A stretch of DNA of 43,953 nt from Candidatus Nanopelagicaceae bacterium (GCA_009691185.1 SHVD01000002.1:1-43953); one strand, 5' to 3'. Shown: positions 27,781 to 39,690, counted from the stretch's first letter. Made by a program: numbers and translations. The notes: generated from the sequence alone by a model not told the origin.

Positions 27781-27813
27781 AATGACCCCTGCCTAAAACT
27801 TTGTAAATCCTAC

Positions 27814-30480
27814 TCACCCAGTATTACGCAAACCTGCTGCAACACCATTTATGGTTAGAAGTAGCGCCCGAGCCAGCAGTGGGTCCACCTCTTTTTGAGT
27901 GCGCACCCGCTTGAGTAAGGATATTTGTAGCAATTGAATAGGGGCAAGATAGGTATCTCTTACCTGCAAAGTTCTTGCCAAAATTGGCTGATTACCTAAA
28001 ATCTCACTCTTTTTACTTAACAATAAAATCTCACTGACAGTTAATTCAAACTCAGCTTTTATTTGATCAAATATTCTATGCAGTGATGGATCAACTAAAG
28101 CTTGCACATACCGCTGGGCAATGACTAAATCTGTCTTTGCAATAGTCATCTCAACATTACTTATAAATGTGCGAAAGAAGTGCCATTGGGTAAATAAGGT
28201 ATGTAATAAATCTGATTTACCCGCCAATCTTGCAGCTTTAAGTCCTGATCCCACGCCATACCAACCTGGAACAATTTGCCGAGATTGTGTCCAGCCAAAT
28301 ACCCAAGGAATTGCTCTAAGTGATTCCAGATCAGCAGCTGAATCTGGTCTGCGTGATGGCCGAGAGCCTAGGTACATATTTCCTAATTGCTCCACCGGAG
28401 TTGAGGTATAAAAATACGCCGGCAGATCTACATCTTCCATCAGAGCTCGGTATACCTTAAATGCATTATCACTAATTAAATTCATACATTCACTCCAGCT
28501 ATTTAGATCACCGGAGGATTGTCTTGGCTTTCTATTTAATACTGTCGCCTCAAGGGCTGCGGCTAGAGTTAACTCAAGATTTTCTTTTGCCAAGGATGGT
28601 AAGCCAAATTTATCTGAGATCACCTCACCTTGTTCAGTCATTTTTATTTGACCATCAATTGATCCCCAAGGCAAAGCAATCAGTGCGTCATATGTAGGAC
28701 CGCCACCCCTACCAACTGATCCACCTCGGCCGTGAAATAATCGCAACTTAACACCATGTTTTATGGCAACATCTCGTAATTTGCGCTGTGCCTTATGAAT
28801 CTCCCATTGGCTAGTAGTTATGCCAGCATCTTTATTTGAATCCGAGTAACCAAGCATTACCTCCTGCACTTGACCACGCAGTGAAATAATCATTCGGTAA
28901 CTCTTATTACTTAGTAGTTCATCTAGTATCTTGTCGGCATTTCGCAGCTCAGTAACTGTTTCAAGCAGGGGCACAAAGCCGATTTTGGCAAATTTCTTAT
29001 CCCCTGAAAGTGAAATTAAGCCAGCAACCTTTGCTATCAATACCGCTGCCATAACATCATCTGCTGATTTGACCATGGAGATTATGTAGCTCTCAATTAC
29101 CTCTGCGCCAAACTGCTCAATTAATTGATCTATTGCTAGAAATGTCTGTAAACACTTACTGCTAGTTGCGTCCAGCTCCTTTGTGCTTGGGTTTAGCGCA
29201 TCAAGTATTTTTTCATTAATTGTTTTTGCATCATCGCTGCCAAACAACCTTTTTACCAACTGCCGGTGAACCTGGGAGTGTTCTCTAATATCCATTGTGG
29301 CATGGGTTAATCCAAAGGCATTAATTGACCTGATTATCCGTTCAAGTAGGCCATTGCCAATTAATTCACCATTATTTGCCAGTAATGAGTTTCGCATAAT
29401 TTCAAAATCACTAATTAGCTCTGCGCTATCTTTGTAATCTCTGCCTGGAAAATGCGGCAATCCTGCTGCATGCCGGGCTCTAGTTAATATTAATTTATGT
29501 CCAATTGCAGTTGCCTTTAATCGATAAGGCTCCTCCACATTGATGCGTCGATATCGCTCTTCAATCTCTGGAAGATTTTTTAGATCTTGTGCAACTGAAT
29601 CCGTAAGTTCAGGTGATACACCAACTAATTTTGTGGAGATTGAAAGTGCTTGTCGCAACTGATCAAGGTGTCGGGATAGGGTTCTAGTGAAGTGAGCGTT
29701 TTGTAATAGTACCGTCTCCTTTGTTACCTCAGCTGTAATATTTGGGTTGCCATCTCGATCCCCACCAATCCAGGTGCCAAACCTTAAGGGCCGAGCAGAA
29801 AGTGAGAGCTCTACACCTAATCTTTTTATCTCACGTGCAAACTCTGCCAGCACCTCAGGAACAGTTTCATAAAGCAGCTCATCTAGATAGTAAATCGAGT
29901 TAACCGCTTCATCTAATGGCTCTGGCCTGCCTAAACGCAACTCATCTGTTTGCCAAAGTAAATCAATACTCTCTGCCAGGCGATCACTCTTTAATTGGCT
30001 ATCAGCTTGGGTGAGTAATTGCGCAATCGTGGTCATCTTGCTTAATACCGAACGCCTTGCCGCCTCAGTTGGATGGGCGGTGAAAACTGGTCTAACTGAA
30101 AAATTCTCTAGCCAACTTTGTAGATCCTTAGTTGTGAAATCCTTACTACTCTCTTGAGCTTTCAATATGTTGCTAACCGCCTTGCCCAGCCAGCCCTCAC
30201 CTTTGGTGTGGCTGTTGGCTATATCTTTAGCGCGGTTAACCTGTTCGGCAACATTTGCTAGATTAAAAAAGGTACTAAACGCTCGTACCAAAGAGATAGT
30301 TTGTGAGTCAGTTAATTTATTTAATATTTCATCTTGCTGACCTTGTCGCACTGAAAGCCGAACTGATTCAACCAATGCCAGCAACTCTTCACCTTCTTGC
30401 CTAGCTAAGGTTTGACCTAATAGATCTGCCAATCTGCGGACATCATTACGTAAATCAGTGTTATCGGCGGCAGCACTCAT
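27814..30480 (-). CDS. ppc: Phosphoenolpyruvate carboxylase
   Basis: FTAHPTEAARRSVL, GGDRDGNPNITAEVT, VMLGYSDSNKDAGITTSQW, LFHGRGGSVGRGGGPT, SNVEMTIAKTDL. Confidence 0.97.
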   Translation of the reverse strand: MSAAADNTDLRNDVRRLADLLGQTLARQEGEELLALVESVRLSVRQGQQDEILNKLTDSQTISLVRAFSTFFNLANVAEQVNRAKDIANSHTKGEGWLGKAVSNILKAQESSKDFTTKDLQSWLENFSVRPVFTAHPTEAARRSVLSKMTTIAQLLTQADSQLKSDRLAESIDLLWQTDELRLGRPEPLDEAVNSIYYLDELLYETVPEVLAEFAREIKRLGVELSLSARPLRFGTWIGGDRDGNPNITAEVTKETVLLQNAHFTRTLSRHLDQLRQALSISTKLVGVSPELTDSVAQDLKNLPEIEERYRRINVEEPYRLKATAIGHKLILTRARHAAGLPHFPGRDYKDSAELISDFEIMRNSLLANNGELIGNGLLERIIRSINAFGLTHATMDIREHSQVHRQLVKRLFGSDDAKTINEKILDALNPSTKELDATSSKCLQTFLAIDQLIEQFGAEVIESYIISMVKSADDVMAAVLIAKVAGLISLSGDKKFAKIGFVPLLETVTELRNADKILDELLSNKSYRMIISLRGQVQEVMLGYSDSNKDAGITTSQWEIHKAQRKLRDVAIKHGVKLRLFHGRGGSVGRGGGPTYDALIALPWGSIDGQIKMTEQGEVISDKFGLPSLAKENLELTLAAALEATVLNRKPRQSSGDLNSWSECMNLISDNAFKVYRALMEDVDLPAYFYTSTPVEQLGNMYLGSRPSRRPDSAADLESLRAIPWVFGWTQSRQIVPGWYGVGSGLKAARLAGKSDLLHTLFTQWHFFRTFISNVEMTIAKTDLVIAQRYVQALVDPSLHRIFDQIKAEFELTVSEILLLSKKSEILGNQPILARTLQVRDTYLAPIQLLQISLLKRVRTQKEVDPLLARALLLTINGVAAGLRNTG

Positions 30481-30567
30481 GGCGTAATCATTACAGGTTT
30501 ACTTATTTTCAGGCGCACCTTTATGGCAAATACCCCAGCATTAGAGGTCGTAGAATTGGTCAGCTTG

Positions 30568-30599
30568 TTAACCCCCCTTCATTTATGAAGCGGGGGTAA
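30568..30599. other. GC-rich hairpin in the ppc/mfd divergent intergenic region
   Basis: TTAACCCCCCTTCAT-TT-ATGAAGCGGGGGTAA; near-complete inverted repeat with single-nt bulges, no following T-run. Confidence 0.6.
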
Positions 30600-30637
30600 A
30601 CGGCGTTTGGTCGGTAAAAGTAATAAGGAGGGTGGCT

Positions 30638-33600
30638 ATGAAAAACCTACTATCACTCCTTTCTGCGCCAATTAATAATTACTTAAACCAACCTGGTGAT
30701 TTAGTAGCACCAGCGGCAGCACACTCACTTATTTTTACTAATTTAAAGCCACCAGTTTTATTGGTGACAACCTCAACGAGGGCGGCGCAAGAGTTAGCAA
30801 ATGAGATCATCGCATTTGAGGGTTTTGACTCTGTGGTGAATTTTCCAGCTTGGGAGACATTGCCGCACGAGCGGCTTAGTCCAAAAAGTGACACCGTAAC
30901 AATGAGATTTAAAGCGTTGAACAAAATAAAAAATCAAGAGTGCAAGTTTATTATTTGTTCAATCAGGGCGTTACTACAACCAATTATTGCTAATGATCTA
31001 GCAAAATCACAAATTGAAGTTTATAAAGGTGCCAGTATGGCTATGGCAGATCTAATTGCTAACTTAAGTGAGCTTGGTTTCACACGATCTGATCTAGTTG
31101 AACGTCGCGGTGATTTTGCAGTCCGTGGTGGCATTCTAGATTTATTCCCAGCAGACCAAGAGCATCCAATTCGTATTGATTTTTTTGGTGATGAGATTGA
31201 TGAGATCTCATACTTCACCGTGTCAGATCAAAGATCATTAGAAAAAATACCTACCAAGATCATCATCTATCCTTGTCGAGAATTATTAATTGATGATCGG
31301 GTGAAGGAAAGAGCAAAAAAGTTAGCTGAAAAATTTCCTCAAATAAGCCAGTACACCGACAAGTTAATTGCTGGCATCACCTTTGAGGGCATGGAATCAC
31401 TTGCCGCTGGGGTAGTGGATGATTTCAAATCTATCTTGGATTATCTGCCCGTTGGTTGCCAAATATTTTTGATCGATGAGCCAAGAATTAAATCTAGAGC
31501 GAAGGATCTAATTAAAACTAATGCAGAATTTTTATCTGCCGCCTGGTCAAATTTGGCTTGGTCGCAGGAGATAAAAATAGAAACCCCAATTGATTTAAGT
31601 AAGGAGCTAGGAAAAGGCGGCTTTTATGAGTTGGATCAAATTAAAGAATTGGCCGATAAATATCACTTTAATCTTCGAAAACTAAATCTTTACGCTTCCA
31701 ATCCAGATGATATTGCACTTGATTTTCTAGTAGAACTTACTACCTACGGTAATAAGTATGAGGTAGCTGTTGATGATATTAAGCAATGGCATAGTGATAA
31801 GTATCAAGTAATCTTTACATCATCGGCAAATGGCACCTTGAAGAGATTTTCTGAATTATTAAGTAGCGCTGATTTACCAAATCAAATAATTAGTAGTGAT
31901 CAGGTGGTAAAAAGTGGTCAACTAATTACTTTAATTAGATCTGATATTAAGCATGGATTTATCAGTGAAGAGTTTAAAATCGCAGTGATCACCGATAAAG
32001 ATATTTCAGGTCAGCGTTCTGCTGATAAAGATTTAGCCCGACTGCCCTCTCGGCGTAAAAAGGCGATAGATCCACTACAGCTTAAGGCAGATGAGTATGT
32101 GGTGCATGAGCAGCATGGGGTTGGTAAATACTTAGAGTTAATAACTAGATCAATTGGTGGGATCTCCCGTGAGTACTTAGTCATTGAGTACGCCGCTTCA
32201 AAGCGTGGCTTGCCAGCAGATAAATTATTTGTTCCTACCGATACCTTAGAACAGGTAACAAAGTATGTTGGTGGTGAAGCACCCACTCTTCATCGCATTG
32301 GTGGCGCAGATTGGCAAAACAGTAAACGGCGCGCACGAAAGGCAATCAAACAAATAGCAGCAGAGTTAATAAGGCTTTATGCCGCCAGGATGAGCTCTCC
32401 CGGCTTTGCATTCTCAGCTGATACCACCTGGCAAAAAGAGCTAGAGGATAATTTTGTATTTGTAGAGACCATTGATCAGCAAGCAACAATTGATGAGGTT
32501 AAGCGGGATATGGAAAAACCAAATCCAATGGATCGAATTGTTTGTGGTGATGTGGGGTACGGAAAAACTGAAATTGCAGTAAGGGCAGCTTTTAAAGCCA
32601 TCCAAGATGGCAAACAGGTTGCAATATTGGTACCAACTACATTACTTGTGCAACAACACATGAATACATTTTCAGATCGCTACGCCGGCTTCCCGGTAAA
32701 AATTGCCGCGCTCTCCCGGTTTAACACAGCAGCAGAGAGTAAAAAGGTTATTGAAGGTATCAAATCTGGAGTAGTTGATGTAGTAATTGGCACCCACCGG
32801 CTCTTATCAAAAGATGTTGAGTTTGCAAACTTGGGATTGCTAGTCATTGATGAAGAGCAGCGCTTTGGTGTGGAGCACAAAGAGGAGCTTAAGAAAGCTA
32901 GAACAAATGTAGATGTATTAGGGATGTCAGCAACGCCTATTCCTAGAACTTTAGAGATGGCAATTACTGGAATTATAGAGATGTCGAATATCACCACTCC
33001 ACCGGAAGAGCGCCATCCAGTTTTAACCTACGTTGGTGCCTTTGATGAAAAACAGGTTAGTGCTGCAATTAATCGTGAGTTATTACGGGATGGTCAGATT
33101 TTTTATATTCACAACCGAGTTGAAAGCATTGAAGCGGTTGCTGAGCGAATTAAAAAATTAATACCGGGGATAAAAATCGGAATTGCGCATGGTCAGATGA
33201 ATGAGCGGGTATTGGAAGAGGTAATTATTGCCTTTTGGACCAGGCAATTTGATTTACTGCTTTGTACAACCATTATAGAAAGTGGAATTGATATTCCAAA
33301 TGCCAATACCTTAATTGTGGATCGATCAGATTTATTTGGTCTCTCCCAACTTCATCAATTGCGTGGCCGAGTGGGCAGAAGTAGTGAACGGGCATACGCC
33401 TACTTTTTCTATCCCACCGATAAACCAATTACCCAGTTAGCCCATGATCGATTAACCACAATTGCGACAAATACTGATCTAGGAGCCGGTATGGCGGTGG
33501 CGTTAAAAGATTTAGAGATAAGAGGTGCTGGGAATCTATTAGGTGGTGAACAATCAGGTCATATCGCAGAGGTTGGCTTTGATCTATATATGCGCATGGT

Positions 33601-34126
33601 GGCGGATGCTGTTGATGAGTTTAAGAGTGATTACTTTGTACAGAAGCCAAAAAATATTGATTGCAAAGTGGAGTTACCGGTAAATGCTCACCTACCAGTT
33701 GAGTACATCGAATCAGAGCGATTACGACTAGATCTTTATCGCCGAATTGCTGAAGCGCAAAGTGATGAGGTGATTGCTGAGATCAAAGCTGAAATGTTAG
33801 ATCGCTTTGGGGATCTACCATCAGCAGCGCAAGAGTTACTTAAAGTGGCAGCGCTTAGATTATTTGCTAAATCATTAGGAATTACTGATATTGCTATCGC
33901 TGGTAAACACTTGCGACTTACACCCATCACACTGGCCGAGTCTGCGCAGATAAGATTAAGTAGGCTTTATCCTGGCTCAATTTATAAGATGAGTAGCTCC
34001 ACCCTTTTAGTCGCAAGAGTCACTGCGCCTAATTGGATAGAAGGTGGTGAGGTAGGGGATACTTCAATCCTTGCGTGGGTCGACTCAGTTCTACGTAATT
34101 TTATTCAGCCGATAGTAGAAAAATGA
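30638..34126 (+). CDS. mfd: Transcription-repair coupling factor
   Basis: DYVVHEQHGVGKY, GDVGYGKTEIAVRAAF, DEEQRFGVEHKE, SATPIPRTLEMA, QLRGRVGRS. AAGGAGGG places the start at ATG 30638. Confidence 0.97.
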   Translation: MKNLLSLLSAPINNYLNQPGDLVAPAAAHSLIFTNLKPPVLLVTTSTRAAQELANEIIAFEGFDSVVNFPAWETLPHERLSPKSDTVTMRFKALNKIKNQECKFIICSIRALLQPIIANDLAKSQIEVYKGASMAMADLIANLSELGFTRSDLVERRGDFAVRGGILDLFPADQEHPIRIDFFGDEIDEISYFTVSDQRSLEKIPTKIIIYPCRELLIDDRVKERAKKLAEKFPQISQYTDKLIAGITFEGMESLAAGVVDDFKSILDYLPVGCQIFLIDEPRIKSRAKDLIKTNAEFLSAAWSNLAWSQEIKIETPIDLSKELGKGGFYELDQIKELADKYHFNLRKLNLYASNPDDIALDFLVELTTYGNKYEVAVDDIKQWHSDKYQVIFTSSANGTLKRFSELLSSADLPNQIISSDQVVKSGQLITLIRSDIKHGFISEEFKIAVITDKDISGQRSADKDLARLPSRRKKAIDPLQLKADEYVVHEQHGVGKYLELITRSIGGISREYLVIEYAASKRGLPADKLFVPTDTLEQVTKYVGGEAPTLHRIGGADWQNSKRRARKAIKQIAAELIRLYAARMSSPGFAFSADTTWQKELEDNFVFVETIDQQATIDEVKRDMEKPNPMDRIVCGDVGYGKTEIAVRAAFKAIQDGKQVAILVPTTLLVQQHMNTFSDRYAGFPVKIAALSRFNTAAESKKVIEGIKSGVVDVVIGTHRLLSKDVEFANLGLLVIDEEQRFGVEHKEELKKARTNVDVLGMSATPIPRTLEMAITGIIEMSNITTPPEERHPVLTYVGAFDEKQVSAAINRELLRDGQIFYIHNRVESIEAVAERIKKLIPGIKIGIAHGQMNERVLEEVIIAFWTRQFDLLLCTTIIESGIDIPNANTLIVDRSDLFGLSQLHQLRGRVGRSSERAYAYFFYPTDKPITQLAHDRLTTIATNTDLGAGMAVALKDLEIRGAGNLLGGEQSGHIAEVGFDLYMRMVADAVDEFKSDYFVQKPKNIDCKVELPVNAHLPVEYIESERLRLDLYRRIAEAQSDEVIAEIKAEMLDRFGDLPSAAQELLKVAALRLFAKSLGITDIAIAGKHLRLTPITLAESAQIRLSRLYPGSIYKMSSSTLLVARVTAPNWIEGGEVGDTSILAWVDSVLRNFIQPIVEK

Positions 34127-34734
34127 GGATGCAATTGCTTAAGCGGATATTTACACCATTAATAGCGGTATTACTTCTCACCGGCTGCGCCAGTATGAGC
34201 TCTGGTGTAAGTATTGGCGATACTGCTTTTTCTGGCCAACAGATCCAAAAAGTTGTAGATGAAATATTAGCTGCCCGTAAAAACATTGACACTACTCAGA
34301 TGCAATTATCTCAAGGCCCAGAGCTCCTTCGAGATCAAGCACAGTTCCTTATTGTGACTGCTTTATTAGATCAGATTGCTAAAGAGAAAAATATTGTGGT
34401 TACTAAAGCAGATGTGGCAGCCCGACGAGCAGAGGTAGTAACTAATGTTGGTGGTGAGAGTGAGCTGCCAACCGCTTTGGTGGGGGCAAATCTTGCGCAA
34501 TCAAATCTTGACGCCTATCTTAAGGTCTTAATTATTTCAGAGCGATTGGATACATATTTTATTAACTCCGGTACGCCACAGGCGCAGGCACCAGAATTAG
34601 TGGCAAAAGCAGTTACAGATATTGCTAACAAACTAGGTGTTGAGGTCAATCCAAAGTATGGCAAGTGGAATCCAACTAACGCCTCTATTGATGCAAGTGA
34701 TGCAACTGATGGCGCAGTAACCCAACTTCCTTAG
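34123..34734 (+). CDS. SurA N-terminal-domain-like lipoprotein
   Basis: Lipobox LLLTGCAS; IGDTAFSGQQIQKVVDEIL..., between mfd and mazG as in other Actinobacteria. Confidence 0.75.
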   Translation: MRMQLLKRIFTPLIAVLLLTGCASMSSGVSIGDTAFSGQQIQKVVDEILAARKNIDTTQMQLSQGPELLRDQAQFLIVTALLDQIAKEKNIVVTKADVAARRAEVVTNVGGESELPTALVGANLAQSNLDAYLKVLIISERLDTYFINSGTPQAQAPELVAKAVTDIANKLGVEVNPKYGKWNPTNASIDASDATDGAVTQLP

Positions 34735-34740
34735 ATAAAT

Positions 34741-35385
34741 ATGAGTTCTGAACTCCTGCGGCTTCGTGAGGTAATGGACAAACTTCGATCCCCGGGTGGA
34801 TGTCCATGGGATGCCCAGCAAGATCACACATCCCTTCTTAAATACTTATTAGAAGAGTCTTATGAGTTTATTGAGTCAGTTGAAAATAATGATAAAGATG
34901 CAATGCAGGAGGAGCTGGGCGACTTGCTATTGCAGGTTTACTTTCACTCCCGAATGGCTGAGGAGGATGCGAAGCAGCCATTTAATATTGAAGATGTAGC
35001 GAAGTCGGTGACAGATAAGTTACTTAGAAGACACCCACATGTATTTGCTGGCCAATCTGTTAGCGGCAGTGAAGAGGTACTAGAAAATTGGGAAAAGCAA
35101 AAAGCTGCTGAAAAAGGTCGAAGCTCAGCAATTGATGGTGTGCCACTGGCCCAACCGGCATTGCCATTAGCGACTAAGTTAATTTATCGATTAAATAAAT
35201 TAAATTATGAGCTACCTATTTCTGAGCCAATCAAACTTCCAGCTGATATCGATCAGGATCAATTTGGTGAGATACTTCTTGGTTTAATCACTCAAGCTGT
35301 TGATAAAGGCTTAGATCCTGAGGCTGCACTTCGCACCGCCACTAAAGGCTTAATTACCCAGATTCAAGAGCATGAGTCAAGGTAG
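34741..35385 (+). CDS. mazG: MazG family nucleotide pyrophosphohydrolase
   Basis: LRSPGGCPWDAQQDHTSLLKYLLEESYEFIESVEN, EELGDLLLQVYFHSRMAEE. Confidence 0.95.
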   Translation: MSSELLRLREVMDKLRSPGGCPWDAQQDHTSLLKYLLEESYEFIESVENNDKDAMQEELGDLLLQVYFHSRMAEEDAKQPFNIEDVAKSVTDKLLRRHPHVFAGQSVSGSEEVLENWEKQKAAEKGRSSAIDGVPLAQPALPLATKLIYRLNKLNYELPISEPIKLPADIDQDQFGEILLGLITQAVDKGLDPEAALRTATKGLITQIQEHESR

Positions 35386-35424
35386 AATTACCTTTGTTGA
35401 TTCAAATTTTAAACAAGTAGTTAG

Positions 35425-36711
<1,287 letters not shown>

Positions 36712-36720
36712 GTCAGCTCT

Positions 36721-37170
36721 ATGGCCAACCGAAGATTTTTTGCAGCAGGGTTGATTGCAGCCTCTCGAAAATCAATTCAAGCGGGGCTTAAAAAACAGGG
36801 CTTATCAAATCGGGCGTTGATTGTGGGAATTGTTTTATTTGCACTTGCAGTCACACTCGCCCCGCCAATTCAACATTACTTTACCCAACGGGCGCAGATT
36901 AACTCCTTAAAAACCCAGTTGGCTGATAACAAAGCGATGTTAGAAAAAGCAGCTACTGAATTAGCACTGTGGGATGATCCTGATTATGTTGCAAAGCAAG
37001 CAAGAGTTAGATTGCATTTTGTTTTCCCAGGGGAGCGAAGATATATCGTGGTGGGAAATGATGAGGTGGTAGAAGATGATGTCACTAAAGTCTCTGAGCA
37101 ACTACCAGTTGGTATTCCTTGGTATGCCAGATTAATCTCATCCGTTACCAGCACAAATGTAAATAAGTAA
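36721..37170 (+). CDS. Septum formation initiator (FtsB/DivIC-like)
   Basis: Single TM then coiled coil, WDDPDYVAKQARVRLHFVFPGERRYIV signature; position eno-ftsB-DUF501-ppx. Confidence 0.9.
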   Translation: MANRRFFAAGLIAASRKSIQAGLKKQGLSNRALIVGIVLFALAVTLAPPIQHYFTQRAQINSLKTQLADNKAMLEKAATELALWDDPDYVAKQARVRLHFVFPGERRYIVVGNDEVVEDDVTKVSEQLPVGIPWYARLISSVTSTNVNK

Positions 37171-37728
37171 ATGGTCAATCTAGAAATAACTGCTAAGAGT
37201 GAGCAGCCAACTGAAAAAGATTTGGAAACTATTACTGCGCAATTAGGTAGAAATCCCAGAGATGTCAGCGCAGTTGCCCACCGTTGCCCATGTGGGCAAG
37301 CAGATGTGGTGACTACACCACCTAGATTGGCAGATGGCACGCCATTTCCTACTTTTTATTACGCAACCTGTCCCAAACTTACTGGTGCAATCTCAACCTT
37401 GGAAAGTTCTGGATTAATGAATGAGATGAGTCAGCGCTTACAAAGTGATCTGAAGTTAGCGGGTGAGTATTTAGCCGCTCATGTTGATTATGAAGCGGCG
37501 AGGAAGGCACTTGCTGCAATACTCAAATTAGATGTCCCGGAGATTTCAGGAATTACCGCAGGTGGAATGCCAGATCGGGTCAAATGCCTGCACTCATTGG
37601 TTGCCCATTCATTAGCGGTGGGTAATGGTGTTAATCCATTAGGAGATGAGGCATTAGCTGCACTTGATCCCTGGTGGTTAAGTAAGCCATGTTCGGTAAT
37701 TGAGAATTTAATTAATGAGGAGCAATAA
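37171..37728 (+). CDS. DUF501 domain protein
   Basis: QLGRNPRDVSAVAHRCPCGQADVVTTPPRLADGTPFPTFYYATCPKL; conserved neighbourhood. Confidence 0.9.
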   Translation: MVNLEITAKSEQPTEKDLETITAQLGRNPRDVSAVAHRCPCGQADVVTTPPRLADGTPFPTFYYATCPKLTGAISTLESSGLMNEMSQRLQSDLKLAGEYLAAHVDYEAARKALAAILKLDVPEISGITAGGMPDRVKCLHSLVAHSLAVGNGVNPLGDEALAALDPWWLSKPCSVIENLINEEQ

Positions 37729-38643
37729 ATGGCTCGAGTTGCGGCGATAGATTGCGGCACCAATTCAATTCGGTTATTAATTGCTGATATCACTGAAGGT
37801 AATTTTAAAGAGGTAGTACGAACGATGGAGATTGTTAGGTTGGGGCAAGGGGTAGATCAAACCAAAATGTTTTATCCAGATGCAATTGAAAGAACACTTA
37901 TCGCAGTTGAAAAATTTACAAAACAAATTACTAACAAAGGTGTTGAAAAAATAAGATTTTGTGCCACAAGTGCTACTAGAGATGCCACAAATCGCGCAGT
38001 ATTTACTGATGGTGTACGCAAAATATTAGGAGTGGAAGTTGAGGTAATTCCAGGGGATGAAGAGGCGAAGCTCTCTTATATTGGTGCTACTAAAGAGTTG
38101 CAACAAAGTGAAGCACCATTTTTAGTAGTTGATATTGGTGGCGGTTCAACTGAGTTTGTTTATGGTGATAAAAATGTTATTGCAGCAAAAAGTGTCAATA
38201 TTGGTTGTGTGCGAATGAGTGAGCGGCATTTAAATACTCAACCGCCGACAATGGCACAAGTTGCACAAGCAATTGTTGATATTGATCTAGCAATAACACA
38301 AGCAGCTGCGGTTGTGCCGATTACTCAAGCAAAAACTTTAGTTGCAGTTGCTGGAACAGCCACCACAGTTGCTGCGGCAGCTTTGGAGTTAGATAAGTAT
38401 GATCGGTATCTAATTCACCTTTCTAGAATTTCAGCACAATCAGTACATAAGGTGGCAGGCTTATTTCAATCCATGAATAGGCAAGAATTAGCAGCTATTG
38501 GATATATGCACCCAGGTAGGGTTGATGTAATAACAGCGGGTGCTTTAGTTTTGTCTAGGGTAATGGCAGCAACTGGGGTAAGTGAGTTTGTGGCATCAGA
38601 GTCAGATATTTTGGATGGGATTGCTTGGTCACTTGCAAAGTAG
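37729..38643 (+). CDS. ppx: Exopolyphosphatase / Ppx-GppA phosphatase
   Basis: VAAIDCGTNSIRLLIAD, VVDIGGGSTEFVYG, GRVDVITAGALVL. Confidence 0.94.
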   Translation: MARVAAIDCGTNSIRLLIADITEGNFKEVVRTMEIVRLGQGVDQTKMFYPDAIERTLIAVEKFTKQITNKGVEKIRFCATSATRDATNRAVFTDGVRKILGVEVEVIPGDEEAKLSYIGATKELQQSEAPFLVVDIGGGSTEFVYGDKNVIAAKSVNIGCVRMSERHLNTQPPTMAQVAQAIVDIDLAITQAAAVVPITQAKTLVAVAGTATTVAAAALELDKYDRYLIHLSRISAQSVHKVAGLFQSMNRQELAAIGYMHPGRVDVITAGALVLSRVMAATGVSEFVASESDILDGIAWSLAK

Positions 38644-38703
38644 GCGAAGAATTAACTGGATTCACCGATTAAAAAAGACGGGTAGATTTACCCCTGAAGA
38701 TTC

Positions 38704-38776
38704 GCCCCTGTAGCCCAACGGCAGAGGCATGCGACTTAAAATCGCACAAGTGTGGGTTCGACCCCCACCGGGGGCA
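38704..38776 (+). tRNA. tRNA with anticodon TAA (Leu), short variable loop
   Basis: GCCCCTG/CGGGGGC acceptor, anticodon stem TGCGA/TCGCA with loop CTTAAAA, 5-nt variable loop CAAGT, T-arm GTGGG-TTCGACC-CCCAC, A73. Confidence 0.85.
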
Positions 38777-38919
38777 CGCTCAATTGGCGGGATCTTCAGC
38801 AAATTTTAAGCCAGAGTTAGCCGTTGGCGTTGGCTTAGGGAATTGGTAGTGATTAATATTTGTTAACTACCTAAGGCAGTAACCACCAACTGGTGGCCAC
38901 TTTCTATAGAAGGAGAAGA

Positions 38920-39690
38920 ATGAAGAGTTCAAACCCTGTACTGGGCAAGGCGTTTAATCAACCTGCAACTATGCAAGTTGATCAACTAGAGCAAAGTTAT
39001 AACGCTCCAGCAGCCTCATCACTACGAACAGGTCGCATGACAATTGAAGATGTCGTTGCGAAAACCGGATTTTTATTTGGAATTTTACTTGTAGTTGGCG
39101 CAGTGGCATGGCGTGCAAATCTTGGCATGGGCGCGGTAATGCTTGGATTCCTCGGTGGGTTTGTATTGGCAATGATTATTTCCTTTAGCAAATCAATTAA
39201 GCCAGGTTTAGTTGTTGCATACGCAGCACTTGAAGGTTTAGCACTGGGAACTTTAAGTAGTTACTACGAAGCTTTTTACCCAGGAATCATCAGCCAAGCT
39301 GTAATTGGCACCATCGCAGCATTTGCTGGCGTGCTCGTTATGTATCGCAGTGGCAGATTACGTGCCACTCCACAATTTACTCGCGCAGTAATTGGCGCAG
39401 CGATTGGTTACTTTATACTTGGTTTAGTTTCACTTGTTGCATCATTTTTTGGTGTTGGCCAGGGGTATGGTTTCTATGGAGTATCTGGACTTGGATTACT
39501 ACTTGCAGTTGCAGGTGTAGGACTTGCCAGCCTTTTCTTAGTACTTGATTTTGATCAAATTGAAAAAGGTGTTAACGCTGGAGTTCCTGAAAATCAATCA
39601 TGGCGAGCAGCCTTTGGTTTGATGGTAACTGTGGTTTGGCTATACCTTGAAGTTTTGCGCCTGATCTCAATCTTGCGCGGAAACCGCTAA
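38920..39690 (+). CDS. Bax inhibitor-1/YccA family membrane protein
   Basis: MKSSNPVLGKAFNQ..., seven hydrophobic segments, LVLDFDQIEKGVNAGVPENQSWRAAFGLMVTVVWLYLEVLRL; start at ATG 38920 after AAGGAGAAG. Confidence 0.92.
   Translation: MKSSNPVLGKAFNQPATMQVDQLEQSYNAPAASSLRTGRMTIEDVVAKTGFLFGILLVVGAVAWRANLGMGAVMLGFLGGFVLAMIISFSKSIKPGLVVAYAALEGLALGTLSSYYEAFYPGIISQAVIGTIAAFAGVLVMYRSGRLRATPQFTRAVIGAAIGYFILGLVSLVASFFGVGQGYGFYGVSGLGLLLAVAGVGLASLFLVLDFDQIEKGVNAGVPENQSWRAAFGLMVTVVWLYLEVLRLISILRGNR

Noticed and set aside
28121-28411. Antisense ORF inside ppc containing KSDLPANLAALSPDP, resembling PPDK N-terminus
   Set aside because: ppc here encodes a normal conserved sequence (GVGSGLKAARLAGKSDLLHTL); the antisense similarity comes from the 25-bp and 12-bp matches and is not a gene.
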